64,000 bases of DNA from Flavobacteriaceae bacterium (GCA_013003555.1 JABDIV010000090.1:1-64000); one strand, 5' to 3'; counted from the first letter of the stretch, positions 48,481-58,431 are shown. Notes: generated by a model from the letters alone, not told the origin. Program-made: numbers and translations.

Positions 48481-49647
48481 TCATGAAAAGTTGCTTGAGC
48501 TAAGTTCTTTTATTAACCTATGAAGAAAGGCAACACCCTTGTGTAATTGATCTATTGCAATGAATTCATCGGCTCTATGCGCCTGGGCAATCGATCCCGG
48601 GCCGCAAATCACCGATTGAAATCCGGCTTCAGCAAACTGTCCCGCCTCAGCCGCAAAGGCCACAGTATTCAATTTTGAATTACCCGAAAGACGTTTGATC
48701 AGCTCAACCACGTCTGTATCTTCCCTTGTATCTAAAGGTGGAACCGGTGGGTGATTTTCAACAGTCTCAATTTTGAATTGAGGAAATATTGAACGCAATT
48801 CAGTTTCTCTCTGTCGGCAATGGGCCTCAAATTCATCGCGAATCTCACTCACATCATCCATCGGGATAGCCCTGACATCCCAGTAAAAGGAAGCTTTGTT
48901 CGCGATTACGTTTGGAGCGATTCCTCCATTAAAAAGACCGATATGTAAGGAGGTATGCGGTGGATGGAATCGATCGTCTAGCCGACCGGCTTCAATCAAT
49001 CGGTTCATCTTTTCTTCAAGCCAAAGTACCAGTCGGGCAGCTTCGTGAATGGCACTCACTTCCTGCCTTATCCGACTGCTATGACCAGCGGTACCGTTAA
49101 CATAAGTTTCAAGGATATAAATGCCTTTCTGACCTATAATGGGTTCAAGGGAGGAGGGCTCGCCAATAATAGCGTATTTAGGTGTTTCGGTATAATGTGA
49201 TAGAATGCATTGTGCCAATTCGGGTGCTGCAAGACAACCGATTTCCTCATCATAAGAGAAAGCAAAATAGATGGGTTTTATCAATTCAGCCTTTACCATT
49301 TCAGGCAATGCAGCCAGGCAAGTGGCAAGGAACCCTTTCATATCGCATGCGCCTCTGCCGTAGAGTTTCCCATCTCCTTTTTCGGTAAGGATAAAAGGAT
49401 CTGACGTCCATTCTTGTCCGTCGACCGGCACCACATCGGTATGACCTGATAAGATTACACCACCATCAGAAGCCGGACCGATGCGACAATGTAATGAGGC
49501 CTTATTGCCATCAGCATTTGGAACAAGGGTTGTTTTAATATCATAAGAGTTGATATAAGACTGTATCCAATGGATGATTTCTAAATTACTTTCACCCCCT
49601 AAAACGGGGAAGGAAACAAGTTTTTCAAGTATCTGTTCGACTGTCAT
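48481..49647 (-). CDS. argE: Acetylornithine deacetylase
   Basis: M20-family zinc amidohydrolase that removes acetate from N-acetylornithine in arginine synthesis. The metal-binding stretches are SGHTDVVPVDG, GACDMKG and YDEEIG with the catalytic glutamate, plus AEAGQF and QAHRADEFI near the end. The length (388 residues from the ATG at 49647) fits ArgE. A TTG at 49683 would put 12 residues in the overlap with the transporter gene and is rejected. It follows the transporter gene by 10 bases. Related M20 deacylases are an alternative. Confidence 0.88.
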   Translation of the reverse strand: MTVEQILEKLVSFPVLGGESNLEIIHWIQSYINSYDIKTTLVPNADGNKASLHCRIGPASDGGVILSGHTDVVPVDGQEWTSDPFILTEKGDGKLYGRGACDMKGFLATCLAALPEMVKAELIKPIYFAFSYDEEIGCLAAPELAQCILSHYTETPKYAIIGEPSSLEPIIGQKGIYILETYVNGTAGHSSRIRQEVSAIHEAARLVLWLEEKMNRLIEAGRLDDRFHPPHTSLHIGLFNGGIAPNVIANKASFYWDVRAIPMDDVSEIRDEFEAHCRQRETELRSIFPQFKIETVENHPPVPPLDTREDTDVVELIKRLSGNSKLNTVAFAAEAGQFAEAGFQSVICGPGSIAQAHRADEFIAIDQLHKGVAFLHRLIKELSSSNFS

Positions 49648-49657
49648 GTTCGTAAAT

Positions 49658-51073
49658 TTAATTGTATCCGGTCGCCACTGCAACGATTAAACCTATAAAG
49701 GCTAGTAAGAGGGTCATTAAAGCCATCGGAAGTATAAAACGCAACCACCTGTCTAAGGTAACCCGGCACATACTTAACATGGCGATTAGGCCACCTAAGG
49801 TAGGATTGATCAAATTTGAAACACCATCACCGATTTGAAAAGCCAGTATAGTGGTTTGCCTGGTAAGGCCGAGAGTTTCACCCAATGGCAACATAACTGG
49901 CAAGGTTGCCAATGCTTGCCCGCTTCCCGAAGGAATAAAAAAGTTGATGATGGTCTGAGAGAACGACATACTTATGGCCGAGGCATATAAAGGCAGTTCA
50001 TTTAGCATTTGAGAAAGGTTAAAAGAAATGGTATCACCGATATTACCCATTTCCATAAGGACTTTGATGGAGGTCGCATAGCCAACCATAAAGGCGCCCG
50101 GTGCTGCCTTTGAAACAGCATCTAAGACGGTTTCACTCATCGTGGTAGCATCCATTCGGGAAACCAAACCGCATAGTACGGCGATCATTAAAAACACAGC
50201 CGACAGTTCATTGATGTACCAGCCTTGAAAGAAAACACCATATAGAATGAGCATTAAACCGGCAACAAATATCGATATGACTAGCCAGTTGTTCATTGTA
50301 ACTGAATACTCTCTTATCGGCCTTGATAATGAGATGCCGCTTTCATCTAGGCCTTTTCCAAGGCCTTTTGATGGGTCTCTGCTAATTTTTTTAAAATACC
50401 GAACATTATAGTAGGCCATAACTGAAAGAGCGGCAAAGCAAAGCACAGATCGCAAGATGGCACCTGAGAACATGGGCAATTCAGCGAGTTTATGCCCGGT
50501 ACCCACCGTATATGGATTAATTGGTGAAAGACCAAAGCCAACGGTCATAGCGCCAACCGATATCCCAGCGGCTAAGATCAGGTCGCCCCCAAGTGCCAGA
50601 CTAAGTACGGCGGCAATTGGTACCATGGCTATATTGTTTTCATAACCAACGGCTACACCAAGAAATCCATAAATAAACGTCATGATAACAATGATGAGGT
50701 ATTTTCGTTCCAGGCCTAGTTTTTTGACCAGAGTACCCACAGCATTTTCAACAGCGTGCGAGCGTTCCATAAATCCGAACATGATGGCACCTGCCAACAC
50801 GATAAAGATGATTTCAGACGCTGCTTTAAAACCTAAGGGCACAGATTTGAACATGTCGAGAATTCCGATAGGTGTCGAAGTAATGGTCGTATATGAGCCG
50901 GGAACTACCGTCATCCGCCCATCAACCATTATGCGTTCATAAGTACCTGCGGGAAGCAGATAGGAAAGGATAGCGACCAGGATTATTATGCCGAAAAGCA
51001 TGGTCACCGCATGGGGAATGCGTGAGAATAGAGATTTTGATTTATTAAATTCCGGTTGATTAGGTTCGGTCAT
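49658..51073 (-). CDS. YfcC/DcuC-type membrane transporter
   Basis: An inner-membrane transporter of 471 residues with about 11-12 membrane segments, of the YfcC family (C4-dicarboxylate anaerobic carrier-like, PF03606). Family stretches are PSGSGQALATLPVMLPLGE and QIGDGVSNLINPTLGGLIAM near the C-terminus, and AVGYENNIAMVPIAAVLSLALGG-type text in the first half. Because it directly precedes argE, import of an amino acid, peptide or N-acylated compound is plausible, but the substrate is not determinable. Confidence 0.85.
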   Translation of the reverse strand: MTEPNQPEFNKSKSLFSRIPHAVTMLFGIIILVAILSYLLPAGTYERIMVDGRMTVVPGSYTTITSTPIGILDMFKSVPLGFKAASEIIFIVLAGAIMFGFMERSHAVENAVGTLVKKLGLERKYLIIVIMTFIYGFLGVAVGYENNIAMVPIAAVLSLALGGDLILAAGISVGAMTVGFGLSPINPYTVGTGHKLAELPMFSGAILRSVLCFAALSVMAYYNVRYFKKISRDPSKGLGKGLDESGISLSRPIREYSVTMNNWLVISIFVAGLMLILYGVFFQGWYINELSAVFLMIAVLCGLVSRMDATTMSETVLDAVSKAAPGAFMVGYATSIKVLMEMGNIGDTISFNLSQMLNELPLYASAISMSFSQTIINFFIPSGSGQALATLPVMLPLGETLGLTRQTTILAFQIGDGVSNLINPTLGGLIAMLSMCRVTLDRWLRFILPMALMTLLLAFIGLIVAVATGYN

Positions 51074-51133
51074 GTTCCGCTACTCAAGAGCCCTAAAATA
51101 GTATTTAGTTTTTACATAGGTAAATTATTTCCA

Positions 51134-52366
51134 TCAGCCTCGTAAATTCCGAACGCGATCGAGCAAGGTGGGGTGGGAGTAATGGACAAAGACATAGGCC
51201 GGATGCGGTGTGAGATTACTCAGACTGTTTTTAGATAGTTTTTTCAGGGAACTTACCAATGGCTCTGGTTTGTAAGTCGTTTTTGCATAATTGTCGGCCT
51301 GGTATTCAAAACGGCGGGAGAGTTGATTCATGATCAGACCGGTAATGGAGCTAATCGGACTATATAAAAGACTAAACCCGATCAAACCGATATGAAAGCT
51401 GGGTTGTTCAACACCAAGGGCCTGCGATAACAGCGGATTTGAGATAAACAATGAAAGAATAAACAGGGTTAGTCCGGTCATAAGAATGGAGATCAAGACA
51501 TTAAAAATGATGTGTTTACGCTTGTAATGACCTACTTCATGGGCCAGTACAGCCACGATTTCTTCATGTTCCAGATCGTTGATAAGGGTGTCATACAACG
51601 TCACACGCTTTTCCCGCCCAAAACCGGAAAAATAAGCATTGGCTTTTGTGCTGCGTTTTGATCCGTCAATGACAAATATCTTGTTCAGTTTAAAACCCAC
51701 GGATTTGGCATAATCGGCAATTTTTTCCCTAAGGTCTCCAGGCTCCAGCGGACTCTGTTTATTGAAAAGGGGTACAATCAAACGCGAATAAAAAAGATTC
51801 ATGATTAAAGTGAATAGAGTCACTAATCCCCATGCATACAGCCAGAAATTCGTACCGGTTTCCTGGAAAAACCAGATAATAGCCGATAATATCGAACCAC
51901 CTATCAGAGCCGAAATGATCCAGCCCTTGATCTTATCGAGTATAAAGGTCTTTTTTGTGGTTTTATTAAAGCCAAACTTCTCTTCGATCTCGAAGGTCCT
52001 GTAGTACGCAAAGGGCGTCGATAAGATATCACTGGCGAACATGATAATGCCAAAGAAAATCAAAGCAACGATAATAGGATGCGTCGAATACGATCGGGCG
52101 ATATTATCGACGAATTCAAAACCATCAAGAAAAAAGAATGCAAGTGTAATTATTAGAGAAAAGGTTGAGGTAGTCAGGCCAAATCGGTAATTGGTCAATT
52201 TGTATTCCTGTGAATTGTGATATTCAGCAGCATCGTAAACGTCTTCGATTTCCTTCGGAATAGCATCGCGATAATGTCTGGCATTTAAAGCGCCAAGTAT
52301 TTTATCAACAATAAAATTGATTATGATTATCCCGATAATGATATAAAAAAGAGTCGTCGCTGTCAT
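51134..52366 (-). CDS. M48 family (Ste24-like) membrane metallopeptidase
   Basis: A 410-residue polytopic zinc protease of the CAAX-protease-1/Ste24 type. Several hydrophobic segments (about 1-20, 60-85, 95-115, 145-165, 180-200) precede the catalytic HEVGH in VAVLAHEVGHYKRKH. Two further membrane segments follow, and the third ligand is the glutamate in RRFEYQADNYA. In bacteria such proteins act in membrane quality control. The gene start overlaps the methyltransferase stop (ATGA). Confidence 0.93.
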   Translation of the reverse strand: MTATTLFYIIIGIIIINFIVDKILGALNARHYRDAIPKEIEDVYDAAEYHNSQEYKLTNYRFGLTTSTFSLIITLAFFFLDGFEFVDNIARSYSTHPIIVALIFFGIIMFASDILSTPFAYYRTFEIEEKFGFNKTTKKTFILDKIKGWIISALIGGSILSAIIWFFQETGTNFWLYAWGLVTLFTLIMNLFYSRLIVPLFNKQSPLEPGDLREKIADYAKSVGFKLNKIFVIDGSKRSTKANAYFSGFGREKRVTLYDTLINDLEHEEIVAVLAHEVGHYKRKHIIFNVLISILMTGLTLFILSLFISNPLLSQALGVEQPSFHIGLIGFSLLYSPISSITGLIMNQLSRRFEYQADNYAKTTYKPEPLVSSLKKLSKNSLSNLTPHPAYVFVHYSHPTLLDRVRNLRG

Positions 52367-53166
52367 GATTTAAAGTGTCGTTGTCTGCTCGCTTCAAAAA
52401 TAAGAATTCCTGCCGCAACCGAAACGTTTAAGGAATCGATAGCGCCCTGCATGGGGATGACGATATTTGAATCGGCCTGATGCAACCATTCATCGCTTAA
52501 TCCGTCAGCCTCTGTTCCAACAACAATTGCCGACGGTTGTGTAAAGTTGATAGTACTGTATTCAACAGAAGAAGAATGCAATGCCGCACAGAAAATAGAA
52601 ATGCCATTTTTCCTTAAAAATTGGATCACCTCGGCTGTTGTACCCGTGGCGATCTGGTTGGTAAATAAACACCCCACACTCGACCGCACTATATTGGGAT
52701 TGAACATGTCGGTTTTAGGGTTGGCAATGATTACTGCATCAAGACGAGCAGCATCGGCTGTGCGCAACAAGGCACCAATATTACCTGGTTTTTCGGGGGC
52801 CTCAGCCACTAAGACCAAGGGATTTTTACGTTGAAAGGTCAATTCATCCAATCTGAAATCTTTGAATTTAGCTACTGCCAGGATACCTTCAGTTCCGTCG
52901 CGATAGGCAAGTCGCTGGTAGACGTCTTCAGAAACTTCGACACATTCATCAACATCCGGAACTAGTGCTCTACAATCATCCTCAGACCTGATAACCGGAT
53001 TATAAAGAAGGTGTACAATAGTGTATCCACCCTTGACTGCCAGGCCAATTTCTCGTTTACCTTCAATAAGAAACAGCCCGGCACGACGGCGTGCTCTGGA
53101 TTTTTCCTTATAAAGAATAAGATCTTTGATCAATGAATTTTGAGTACTGCTTATCTTTTTTGTCAT
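52363..53166 (-). CDS. TrmH/SpoU family RNA 2'-O-methyltransferase
   Basis: A SPOUT-class RNA ribose methyltransferase of 267 residues. The N-terminal substrate-binding domain (about 1-100) contains LFLIEGKREIGLA. The trefoil-knot domain has the three motifs: EAPEKPGNIGALLRTADAA, VVGTEADGLSDEWL and IPMQGAIDSLNVSVAAGILI. The family includes rRNA and tRNA methyltransferases; the target base is not readable. It is the first gene of the M48 pair and has a -7 box almost on its ATG. Confidence 0.92.
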   Translation of the reverse strand: MTKKISSTQNSLIKDLILYKEKSRARRRAGLFLIEGKREIGLAVKGGYTIVHLLYNPVIRSEDDCRALVPDVDECVEVSEDVYQRLAYRDGTEGILAVAKFKDFRLDELTFQRKNPLVLVAEAPEKPGNIGALLRTADAARLDAVIIANPKTDMFNPNIVRSSVGCLFTNQIATGTTAEVIQFLRKNGISIFCAALHSSSVEYSTINFTQPSAIVVGTEADGLSDEWLHQADSNIVIPMQGAIDSLNVSVAAGILIFEASRQRHFKS

Positions 53167-53172
53167 CCCTTA

Positions 53173-53180
53173 CAAAAATA
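53173..53180 (-). promoter_or_regulatory. -7 box almost on the trmH-like start codon
   Basis: On the minus strand TATTTTTG ends 6 bases before the ATG at 53166, leaving a predicted leader of only about 3 bases. No -33 TTG at the usual spacing was found. Confidence 0.5.
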
Positions 53181-53194
53181 AGGCGAAATGTTAT

Positions 53195-53202
53195 TAATTT
53201 TG
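53195..53202 (+). promoter_or_regulatory. TAnnTTTG -7 box of the divergent lipoprotein gene
   Basis: TAATTTTG lies 38 bases before the ATG at 53241. It stands back to back with the minus-strand box at 53173-53180. Confidence 0.5.
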
Positions 53203-53240
53203 GGCTCTTCCGAAGAAGAAGAAAATAAAAACAAATTATA

Positions 53241-54059
53241 ATGAAAAAAATAGCGATAGGTATTTTAATGGTTACACTTGTTTGGGGGTGTAAGCAAGAC
53301 ACGAAAACAACCGAAGAACCTGCTGAAATAACAGAGGAGGTAGTAACAGATTCAGAAACTAATTATCCTGAAACCTTAAGCAAGATCTTCGATGCACATG
53401 GCGGACTCGAAACTTGGAAGAAATACAAAGGGATGTACTTCGAGATCGAACGCAGTGATTACCAGGAAAAATATGACGTGGATCTCCAAAATCGAACATC
53501 GAGAATTCAATACAAGGATCATATTCTCGGTTACGACGGCAACCAGGTTTGGGTTAAAAATGTAATTGACGAAGAATTTAAAGGGCGCCCTTGGTTTCTA
53601 TATAATTTAATGTATTACTTCTATGCCATGCCCTTTATTATTGGGGATGAAGGCATTAACTATGCTGAAGCTCCCAATTTAAAGTATGGTGATATCGAAT
53701 ATCCGGGCATTTCAATCACCTTTGATGAGGGAGTAGGGGAATCATCAGAAGACGAATATATCATTTTTTATAACCCAGACACGTACCAGATGGAATGGCT
53801 GGCTTATACCGTCACCTTCTTTACAAAGAGCGAAAGCAAACAATACAGCCTGATCAAATACCATGATTGGACTGAGGTAAACGGACTCCAGATGCCATCG
53901 GTTGTGCAATGGCATATCTTTGATAAAGGAGAAGTCGGCGATCAGATCAATGAAATGTTTTATATGAATGCAAAATTTTCAGAGGAGAATCCAGACCCGA
54001 AGATTTTTGCGGTGCCAGAAGGTGCTGATACACCGGCTAAAGAAGAACAAACAAACTAA
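53241..54059 (+). CDS. Conserved flavobacterial lipoprotein
   Basis: A 272-residue lipoprotein with the lipobox ending LVWGC (C17) and an acidic, threonine/glutamate-rich linker. The rest is a beta-rich single domain starting with IFDAHGGLETWKKYKGMYFEI, a pattern common to a family of Bacteroidota lipoproteins that I recall under DUF6503, though I am not certain of the number. Many aromatic residues and repeated strand patterns suggest a lipid- or sterol-binding barrel, but this is speculative. It is monocistronic, ending in a strong terminator. Confidence 0.7.
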   Translation: MKKIAIGILMVTLVWGCKQDTKTTEEPAEITEEVVTDSETNYPETLSKIFDAHGGLETWKKYKGMYFEIERSDYQEKYDVDLQNRTSRIQYKDHILGYDGNQVWVKNVIDEEFKGRPWFLYNLMYYFYAMPFIIGDEGINYAEAPNLKYGDIEYPGISITFDEGVGESSEDEYIIFYNPDTYQMEWLAYTVTFFTKSESKQYSLIKYHDWTEVNGLQMPSVVQWHIFDKGEVGDQINEMFYMNAKFSEENPDPKIFAVPEGADTPAKEEQTN

Positions 54060-54063
54060 TTAA

Positions 54064-54094
54064 AAAAGCGAGCCAACCGGCTCGCTTTTGTTTG
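54064..54094. terminator. Symmetric terminator between the lipoprotein and amidohydrolase genes
   Basis: A perfect 11-bp stem AAAAGCGAGCC / GGCTCGCTTTT with loop AACC. It can act on both strands for the two convergent genes. Confidence 0.9.
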
Positions 54095-54131
54095 ATCTAA
54101 CATTCTTCGCGTTGTTCAGAATATCAATGGG

Positions 54132-55436
54132 TTAATCCATTTGACCGTATTTTTTAGCATAACGCTTATACAATTTGGTGTGGTGGCTTTCCAAACTCAG
54201 TTCACGTCCGTTAATAAAAGCGTGAGTCACGATGTTTGTGCGCATATCAAGGGCATCGCCTTCGCTTACAAATAATGTAGCATCTTTGCCTTGTTCAAGG
54301 GTGCCTAATCGGTCATCGATGCCTAATATCTTTGCTGTATTCGAGGTGATCAGCTTTAACGCTTCTTCCTTATCCAAACCATGGGCGGCAACAGTTCCTG
54401 CTTGGAATGGCAGGTTTCTGGCATTGGCACGTTCCATCCCGCCACTGTTTTCAAGTCCGACCAGCACACCGGCATCAACCAACAGTTTTGCCATTTTATA
54501 CGGATAGTCGTAATCATGATCGTCACTATTCGGCGTACGGTGCACACGTTGTGCCAAAACACCAATATTATGTTTCTTCAACAAATCAGTAACCTTAACG
54601 GCCTGATATCCTCCAACAATCGCCATATGTTCAATGCCATGTTTGCCTTTAAATTCTATCGCATCGCGAATGCCTTTTTCATCATTTACATGTACATATA
54701 GTTTCTGACTGCCGTTGAACAAACCGGCCATAGCCTCATATTTCAGGTTTTTGGTCTTGCGATCTCCTGACAGATAAGCTTTGCTTTCCGCTACAAACAT
54801 ATCGGCCGCTGCAACATTTTTTCCGTAGTTGTTATTCGGTTTTAATCCCGGGTCTTCTCCCAGCCACCATCGGCCGCGGGTAAAGGTGTTTGGCCAGTTC
54901 ATATGCATGCCGTCATCGACCTTAAGCGCGGCATCTTCCCAGTTCCATGCATCGAATTGAACAATAGACGAAGTGCCTGATACAGTCCCACCGCGAGGTG
55001 TTACTTGTCCGATTAACACCCCATTGGGTCTCATACTCTCCACGATTTTAGATTCGGCATTGTAAGCGATCAGGGATCGAATATTGGGATTGATATCACC
55101 GATTTCCCGTGTATCATTCGTCGCTCTTACAGCCCCGATCTCTTGCAGCCCCAGGGTGGTGTTGGGCGCGATTATACCCGGATAAACGTGTTTACCTTCC
55201 GCCTTTATGATCTTTCCCTGATAGGCGATCTTAGAGGTGAGTTGATCAACACAAGCTATAATCTTCCCCTCCTTCATTATAATGACACTTTTGTCGATAA
55301 CCTGTCCGTTACCGATATGAGCAGTTGCACCTACAATGGTAATGGCCTCTGTTTGCGCGGGAGCAGGTGTTTGCTGGGCAAAACCGATTGTTGAGCCCAG
55401 GGTTATTAATGCTAAAATATATTTTAATGTTCTCAT
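54132..55436 (-). CDS. Amidohydrolase-like exported protein, HxH motif absent
   Basis: A 434-residue exported protein (signal peptide to about residue 22, ending GFAQQ) with the amidohydrolase fold of the imidazolonepropionase/dihydroorotase-related group. N-terminal strands (ITIVGATAHIGNG, VIIMKEGKIIA) and the C-terminal ending NTAKILGIDDRLGTLEQGKDATLFV are typical. Where active members have the HxH metal pair after PG, this protein reads YPGIIAPNTTLG, so the binuclear metal site is probably lost. I chose the ATG at 55436; an ATG at 55487 would add 17 residues that overlap the upstream gene. It is 4 bases downstream of the large amidohydrolase, so a paired function is likely. Confidence 0.85.
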   Translation of the reverse strand: MRTLKYILALITLGSTIGFAQQTPAPAQTEAITIVGATAHIGNGQVIDKSVIIMKEGKIIACVDQLTSKIAYQGKIIKAEGKHVYPGIIAPNTTLGLQEIGAVRATNDTREIGDINPNIRSLIAYNAESKIVESMRPNGVLIGQVTPRGGTVSGTSSIVQFDAWNWEDAALKVDDGMHMNWPNTFTRGRWWLGEDPGLKPNNNYGKNVAAADMFVAESKAYLSGDRKTKNLKYEAMAGLFNGSQKLYVHVNDEKGIRDAIEFKGKHGIEHMAIVGGYQAVKVTDLLKKHNIGVLAQRVHRTPNSDDHDYDYPYKMAKLLVDAGVLVGLENSGGMERANARNLPFQAGTVAAHGLDKEEALKLITSNTAKILGIDDRLGTLEQGKDATLFVSEGDALDMRTNIVTHAFINGRELSLESHHTKLYKRYAKKYGQMD

Positions 55437-55440
55437 CTTT

Positions 55441-58431
55441 CTAGTTATTAAAGTCCATGGAATCACAATGCAAATGTTGCTTGTCACGTTTTTTTACCGG
55501 CTGTGTTTTCATGCCTTTGTTCTTTTCTTCAAGCATCATGGCGATAAGTTTGCTTTTATCACGTTTGATGGTTTCCCTTAATCGTTTGTCCTCTTGGAGT
55601 TCGAAATAAGTGACTCCTTCAATTATGGTCCTTTCAGCTTTGGTGTAAATCGACATCGGGTGGCCACTCCACAGGACGACATCGGCATCTTTACCAACCT
55701 TAAGGCTACCTACACGATCATCGATATGCAATAACTTCGCTGGATTTAAGGTCACAAATTTCCAGGCATCCTCTTCACTAACTCCACCATATTTCACCGA
55801 TTTCGCAGCTTCCTGGTTAAGTCGTCTCGACATCTCACCGTCGTCACTGTTAATAGCTGTAACCACACCGGCATTATGCATAATTGCTGCATTATATGGG
55901 ATGGCATCGTTTACTTCAAATTTATAGGCCCACCAGTCAGAGAAGGTCGATCCGCCAACACCATGTTCAGCCATTTTGTCGGCTACCTTGTATCCTTCTA
56001 AAATATGAGTAAAGGTGTTGATGTTAAAGTTGAATTGTTCGGCTACCTTCATCAGCATGTTAATCTCACTCTGTACATATGAATGGCAGCTTATAAAGCG
56101 TTCCTTATTGAGGATTTCAGCTAACACATCCATTTCGATATCCTTTCGGTATGGCTTGCCGCTTTTCTTCATAGCATCATATTCCTTGGCTCTGGTGAAG
56201 TAGTCGACATACAACTGCTCAACACCCATACGTGATTGTGGGAAGCGTCCAAAGCTTTGCCAGTTCGATTGCTTAACATTTTCACCGAGTGCAAATTTGA
56301 TGAACTTTGGTGCGTTCTTATTGATCAGGTTATCGGCCGATTCACCCCATTTCAATTTTATAATGGCCGAACGCCCACCAATTGGGTTGGCTGATCCATG
56401 GAGTATTTGCATGGAGGTCACGCCTCCGGCAAGGTTACGATAAATGTCGACATCTTCGGGATCGATTGCATCTTCGATAGTCACTTCCGCAGAAGAATTA
56501 TGCCCGCCTTCATTGATACTGGAAGCGGCAATATGAGAATGCTCATCGATGATTCCTGATGTAAGGTGTTTTCCTGTAGCATCAATCACTTTAGCGCCCG
56601 ATCGACTCAGGTTTTTGCCAATAGCGGTGATCTTTCCATTCTTGATCAACACATCGGTATTCTCAAGAATACCGTCGGCTTCATTAGTCCAAATCGTAGC
56701 GTTGGTAAATAATATCGTTTCTTGTTTTGGCCGTTCATAGAATCCATAGGCACCGTTAGGGTAGGACACCGGTAACATATTGATGTCTTTATTGCCATTA
56801 GTACCACGATTACCACCACCATTTCCATTGCCTTTACCATCATCGGTCTTAGGCTTTTTTCGCGCCATAAAAAAGACTTCATTTCCGTTGGGCATTATAG
56901 CTCTGCCCTCCAGGTTATCGGTATTTCCAACCCGGGAAACCAGACGGATGAATTCTTTTTTGGTGCTATCGGCTGAGGTCATGGTTAATTGCACCCAGTC
57001 ATCCTTGTATGAGACTTTACTTCCGAGCTCTTGTCCGGCACTGGTGATTTTTGCCTTAACTTTTGAAACGGTTCCTGAAAGGGTCATATCGTAGGACTGA
57101 TTTCCAATAGACATGGAATAATCGCCTCTGATATCCTTGATATTCATCGACTCGATAATATGTCGGTTTCCTTTCACCCAATTCTCATATAAGGTGGTGC
57201 CTTTCACGAATATATCACCTGATGTGATCAGGAAATTCGCGTAAGTATCATTCTTCAATGACCCTAAGGATTCGGATTTACCGAGGATACTTGCGGGAAC
57301 GGTTGTCAATGCCTCCAGTGCCTTGGTTTTATCGAGTCCGTAAGTAATCGCTTTCATCAAATTCCCCTGAAGATCAGCTGGTTTTTTTAATTTATGTGTG
57401 GTTAGGGCAAACCTTACATTGTTTTCGGCAAGAGTCTTCGGATTAGAAGGTCTTTGATTCCATTCAAGCATGTCTTCCAGTTCCAAGGCTCCAGCTAAGA
57501 AGGGGTCTTCAACATCATAAGCCTTGGGGAAATCTAATGGTAAAATGAAGGACGCACCAGTCTTTTTAACATCATCAATGCGTTCGTACTCATCGCCGCC
57601 ACCAAGGATTACATAATTAACACCAATGTCATCCCCGACCTTGTCTGCTCGAAGAGCATTAGCCCGACTACCGGCTTCGATAATTTGAACTTCATTCTTA
57701 TTTTTGTTATATGCCTCGAGTGATCGGTCTGTGACACTCGACTGTCCTTTTGCATACCATCCGGCATCCATACTAACTTGTCGAAGTAAGGCCATCGCCC
57801 CCATAATACTACCCGGATAAGACTGTCTCGATTTTACGCTTTTGCTAAATGACGAATACTGGCCTGATTTGGCATCAATAACACGCATCGCATCACCACC
57901 TGAATCGGTTAAGGCGATAAGCGCCCCGGTTCCGCGGATGATACCGTCCTGCATATGCGTATTAACCACACCAAATCCAGCTTTTCGCAAGGCTTCAGCC
58001 GACTTACTGCTATACTTGAAGTGGTCTACCGCGTTTTGTTCAGGCATGATATGGTCGTTCCAATAGAAGCCTTCGCGGCTCGCATCATATTGAGGTGATC
58101 GCCCACCGCCACCTTGCCGCTTCGGTTTTTCAACACCAAAGTTAGAATACACATCGATGAATGATGGGTATATACTTTTTCCGGATAGATCGATAATTAC
58201 AGCATTCTTGGGAATACTTACCGATGTGCCGGTTGACACTACTTTTCCATCTTTGATAAGAAGGGTGCCTTGCTCTATAACTTGCGAAGGGGTAACATAA
58301 ATTTTGGCATTTGTAAATGCTGTATAATTTGTGTTTTCTGTTTTAACCCCATCATTTTTTGGAAAATGCTCTTGCGCTATTAGAAAAGAGGAACACGCGA
58401 GCATCGACAAAAGAAGATACTTTTTTAACAT
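55441..58431 (-). CDS. Tandem-domain amidohydrolase, exported
   Basis: A 996-residue protein with signal peptide (ending FLIAQ) and two consecutive amidohydrolase-type domains. In the first (about 35-455) the metal pair position reads YPSFIDVYSNFG, lacking HxH. The second (about 570-965) has IIDEHSHIAASS with an intact HxH, then CHSYVQSE, FTHILEGYKVA and AINSDDGEMSR, which supply the remaining metal and catalytic residues. A glycine-rich stretch (GKGNGNGGGNRG) links them. The substrate is unknown; peptide-like or cyclic amide substrates are typical. It is the first gene of the two-gene operon. Confidence 0.87.
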   Translation of the reverse strand: MLKKYLLLSMLACSSFLIAQEHFPKNDGVKTENTNYTAFTNAKIYVTPSQVIEQGTLLIKDGKVVSTGTSVSIPKNAVIIDLSGKSIYPSFIDVYSNFGVEKPKRQGGGGRSPQYDASREGFYWNDHIMPEQNAVDHFKYSSKSAEALRKAGFGVVNTHMQDGIIRGTGALIALTDSGGDAMRVIDAKSGQYSSFSKSVKSRQSYPGSIMGAMALLRQVSMDAGWYAKGQSSVTDRSLEAYNKNKNEVQIIEAGSRANALRADKVGDDIGVNYVILGGGDEYERIDDVKKTGASFILPLDFPKAYDVEDPFLAGALELEDMLEWNQRPSNPKTLAENNVRFALTTHKLKKPADLQGNLMKAITYGLDKTKALEALTTVPASILGKSESLGSLKNDTYANFLITSGDIFVKGTTLYENWVKGNRHIIESMNIKDIRGDYSMSIGNQSYDMTLSGTVSKVKAKITSAGQELGSKVSYKDDWVQLTMTSADSTKKEFIRLVSRVGNTDNLEGRAIMPNGNEVFFMARKKPKTDDGKGNGNGGGNRGTNGNKDINMLPVSYPNGAYGFYERPKQETILFTNATIWTNEADGILENTDVLIKNGKITAIGKNLSRSGAKVIDATGKHLTSGIIDEHSHIAASSINEGGHNSSAEVTIEDAIDPEDVDIYRNLAGGVTSMQILHGSANPIGGRSAIIKLKWGESADNLINKNAPKFIKFALGENVKQSNWQSFGRFPQSRMGVEQLYVDYFTRAKEYDAMKKSGKPYRKDIEMDVLAEILNKERFISCHSYVQSEINMLMKVAEQFNFNINTFTHILEGYKVADKMAEHGVGGSTFSDWWAYKFEVNDAIPYNAAIMHNAGVVTAINSDDGEMSRRLNQEAAKSVKYGGVSEEDAWKFVTLNPAKLLHIDDRVGSLKVGKDADVVLWSGHPMSIYTKAERTIIEGVTYFELQEDKRLRETIKRDKSKLIAMMLEEKNKGMKTQPVKKRDKQHLHCDSMDFNN

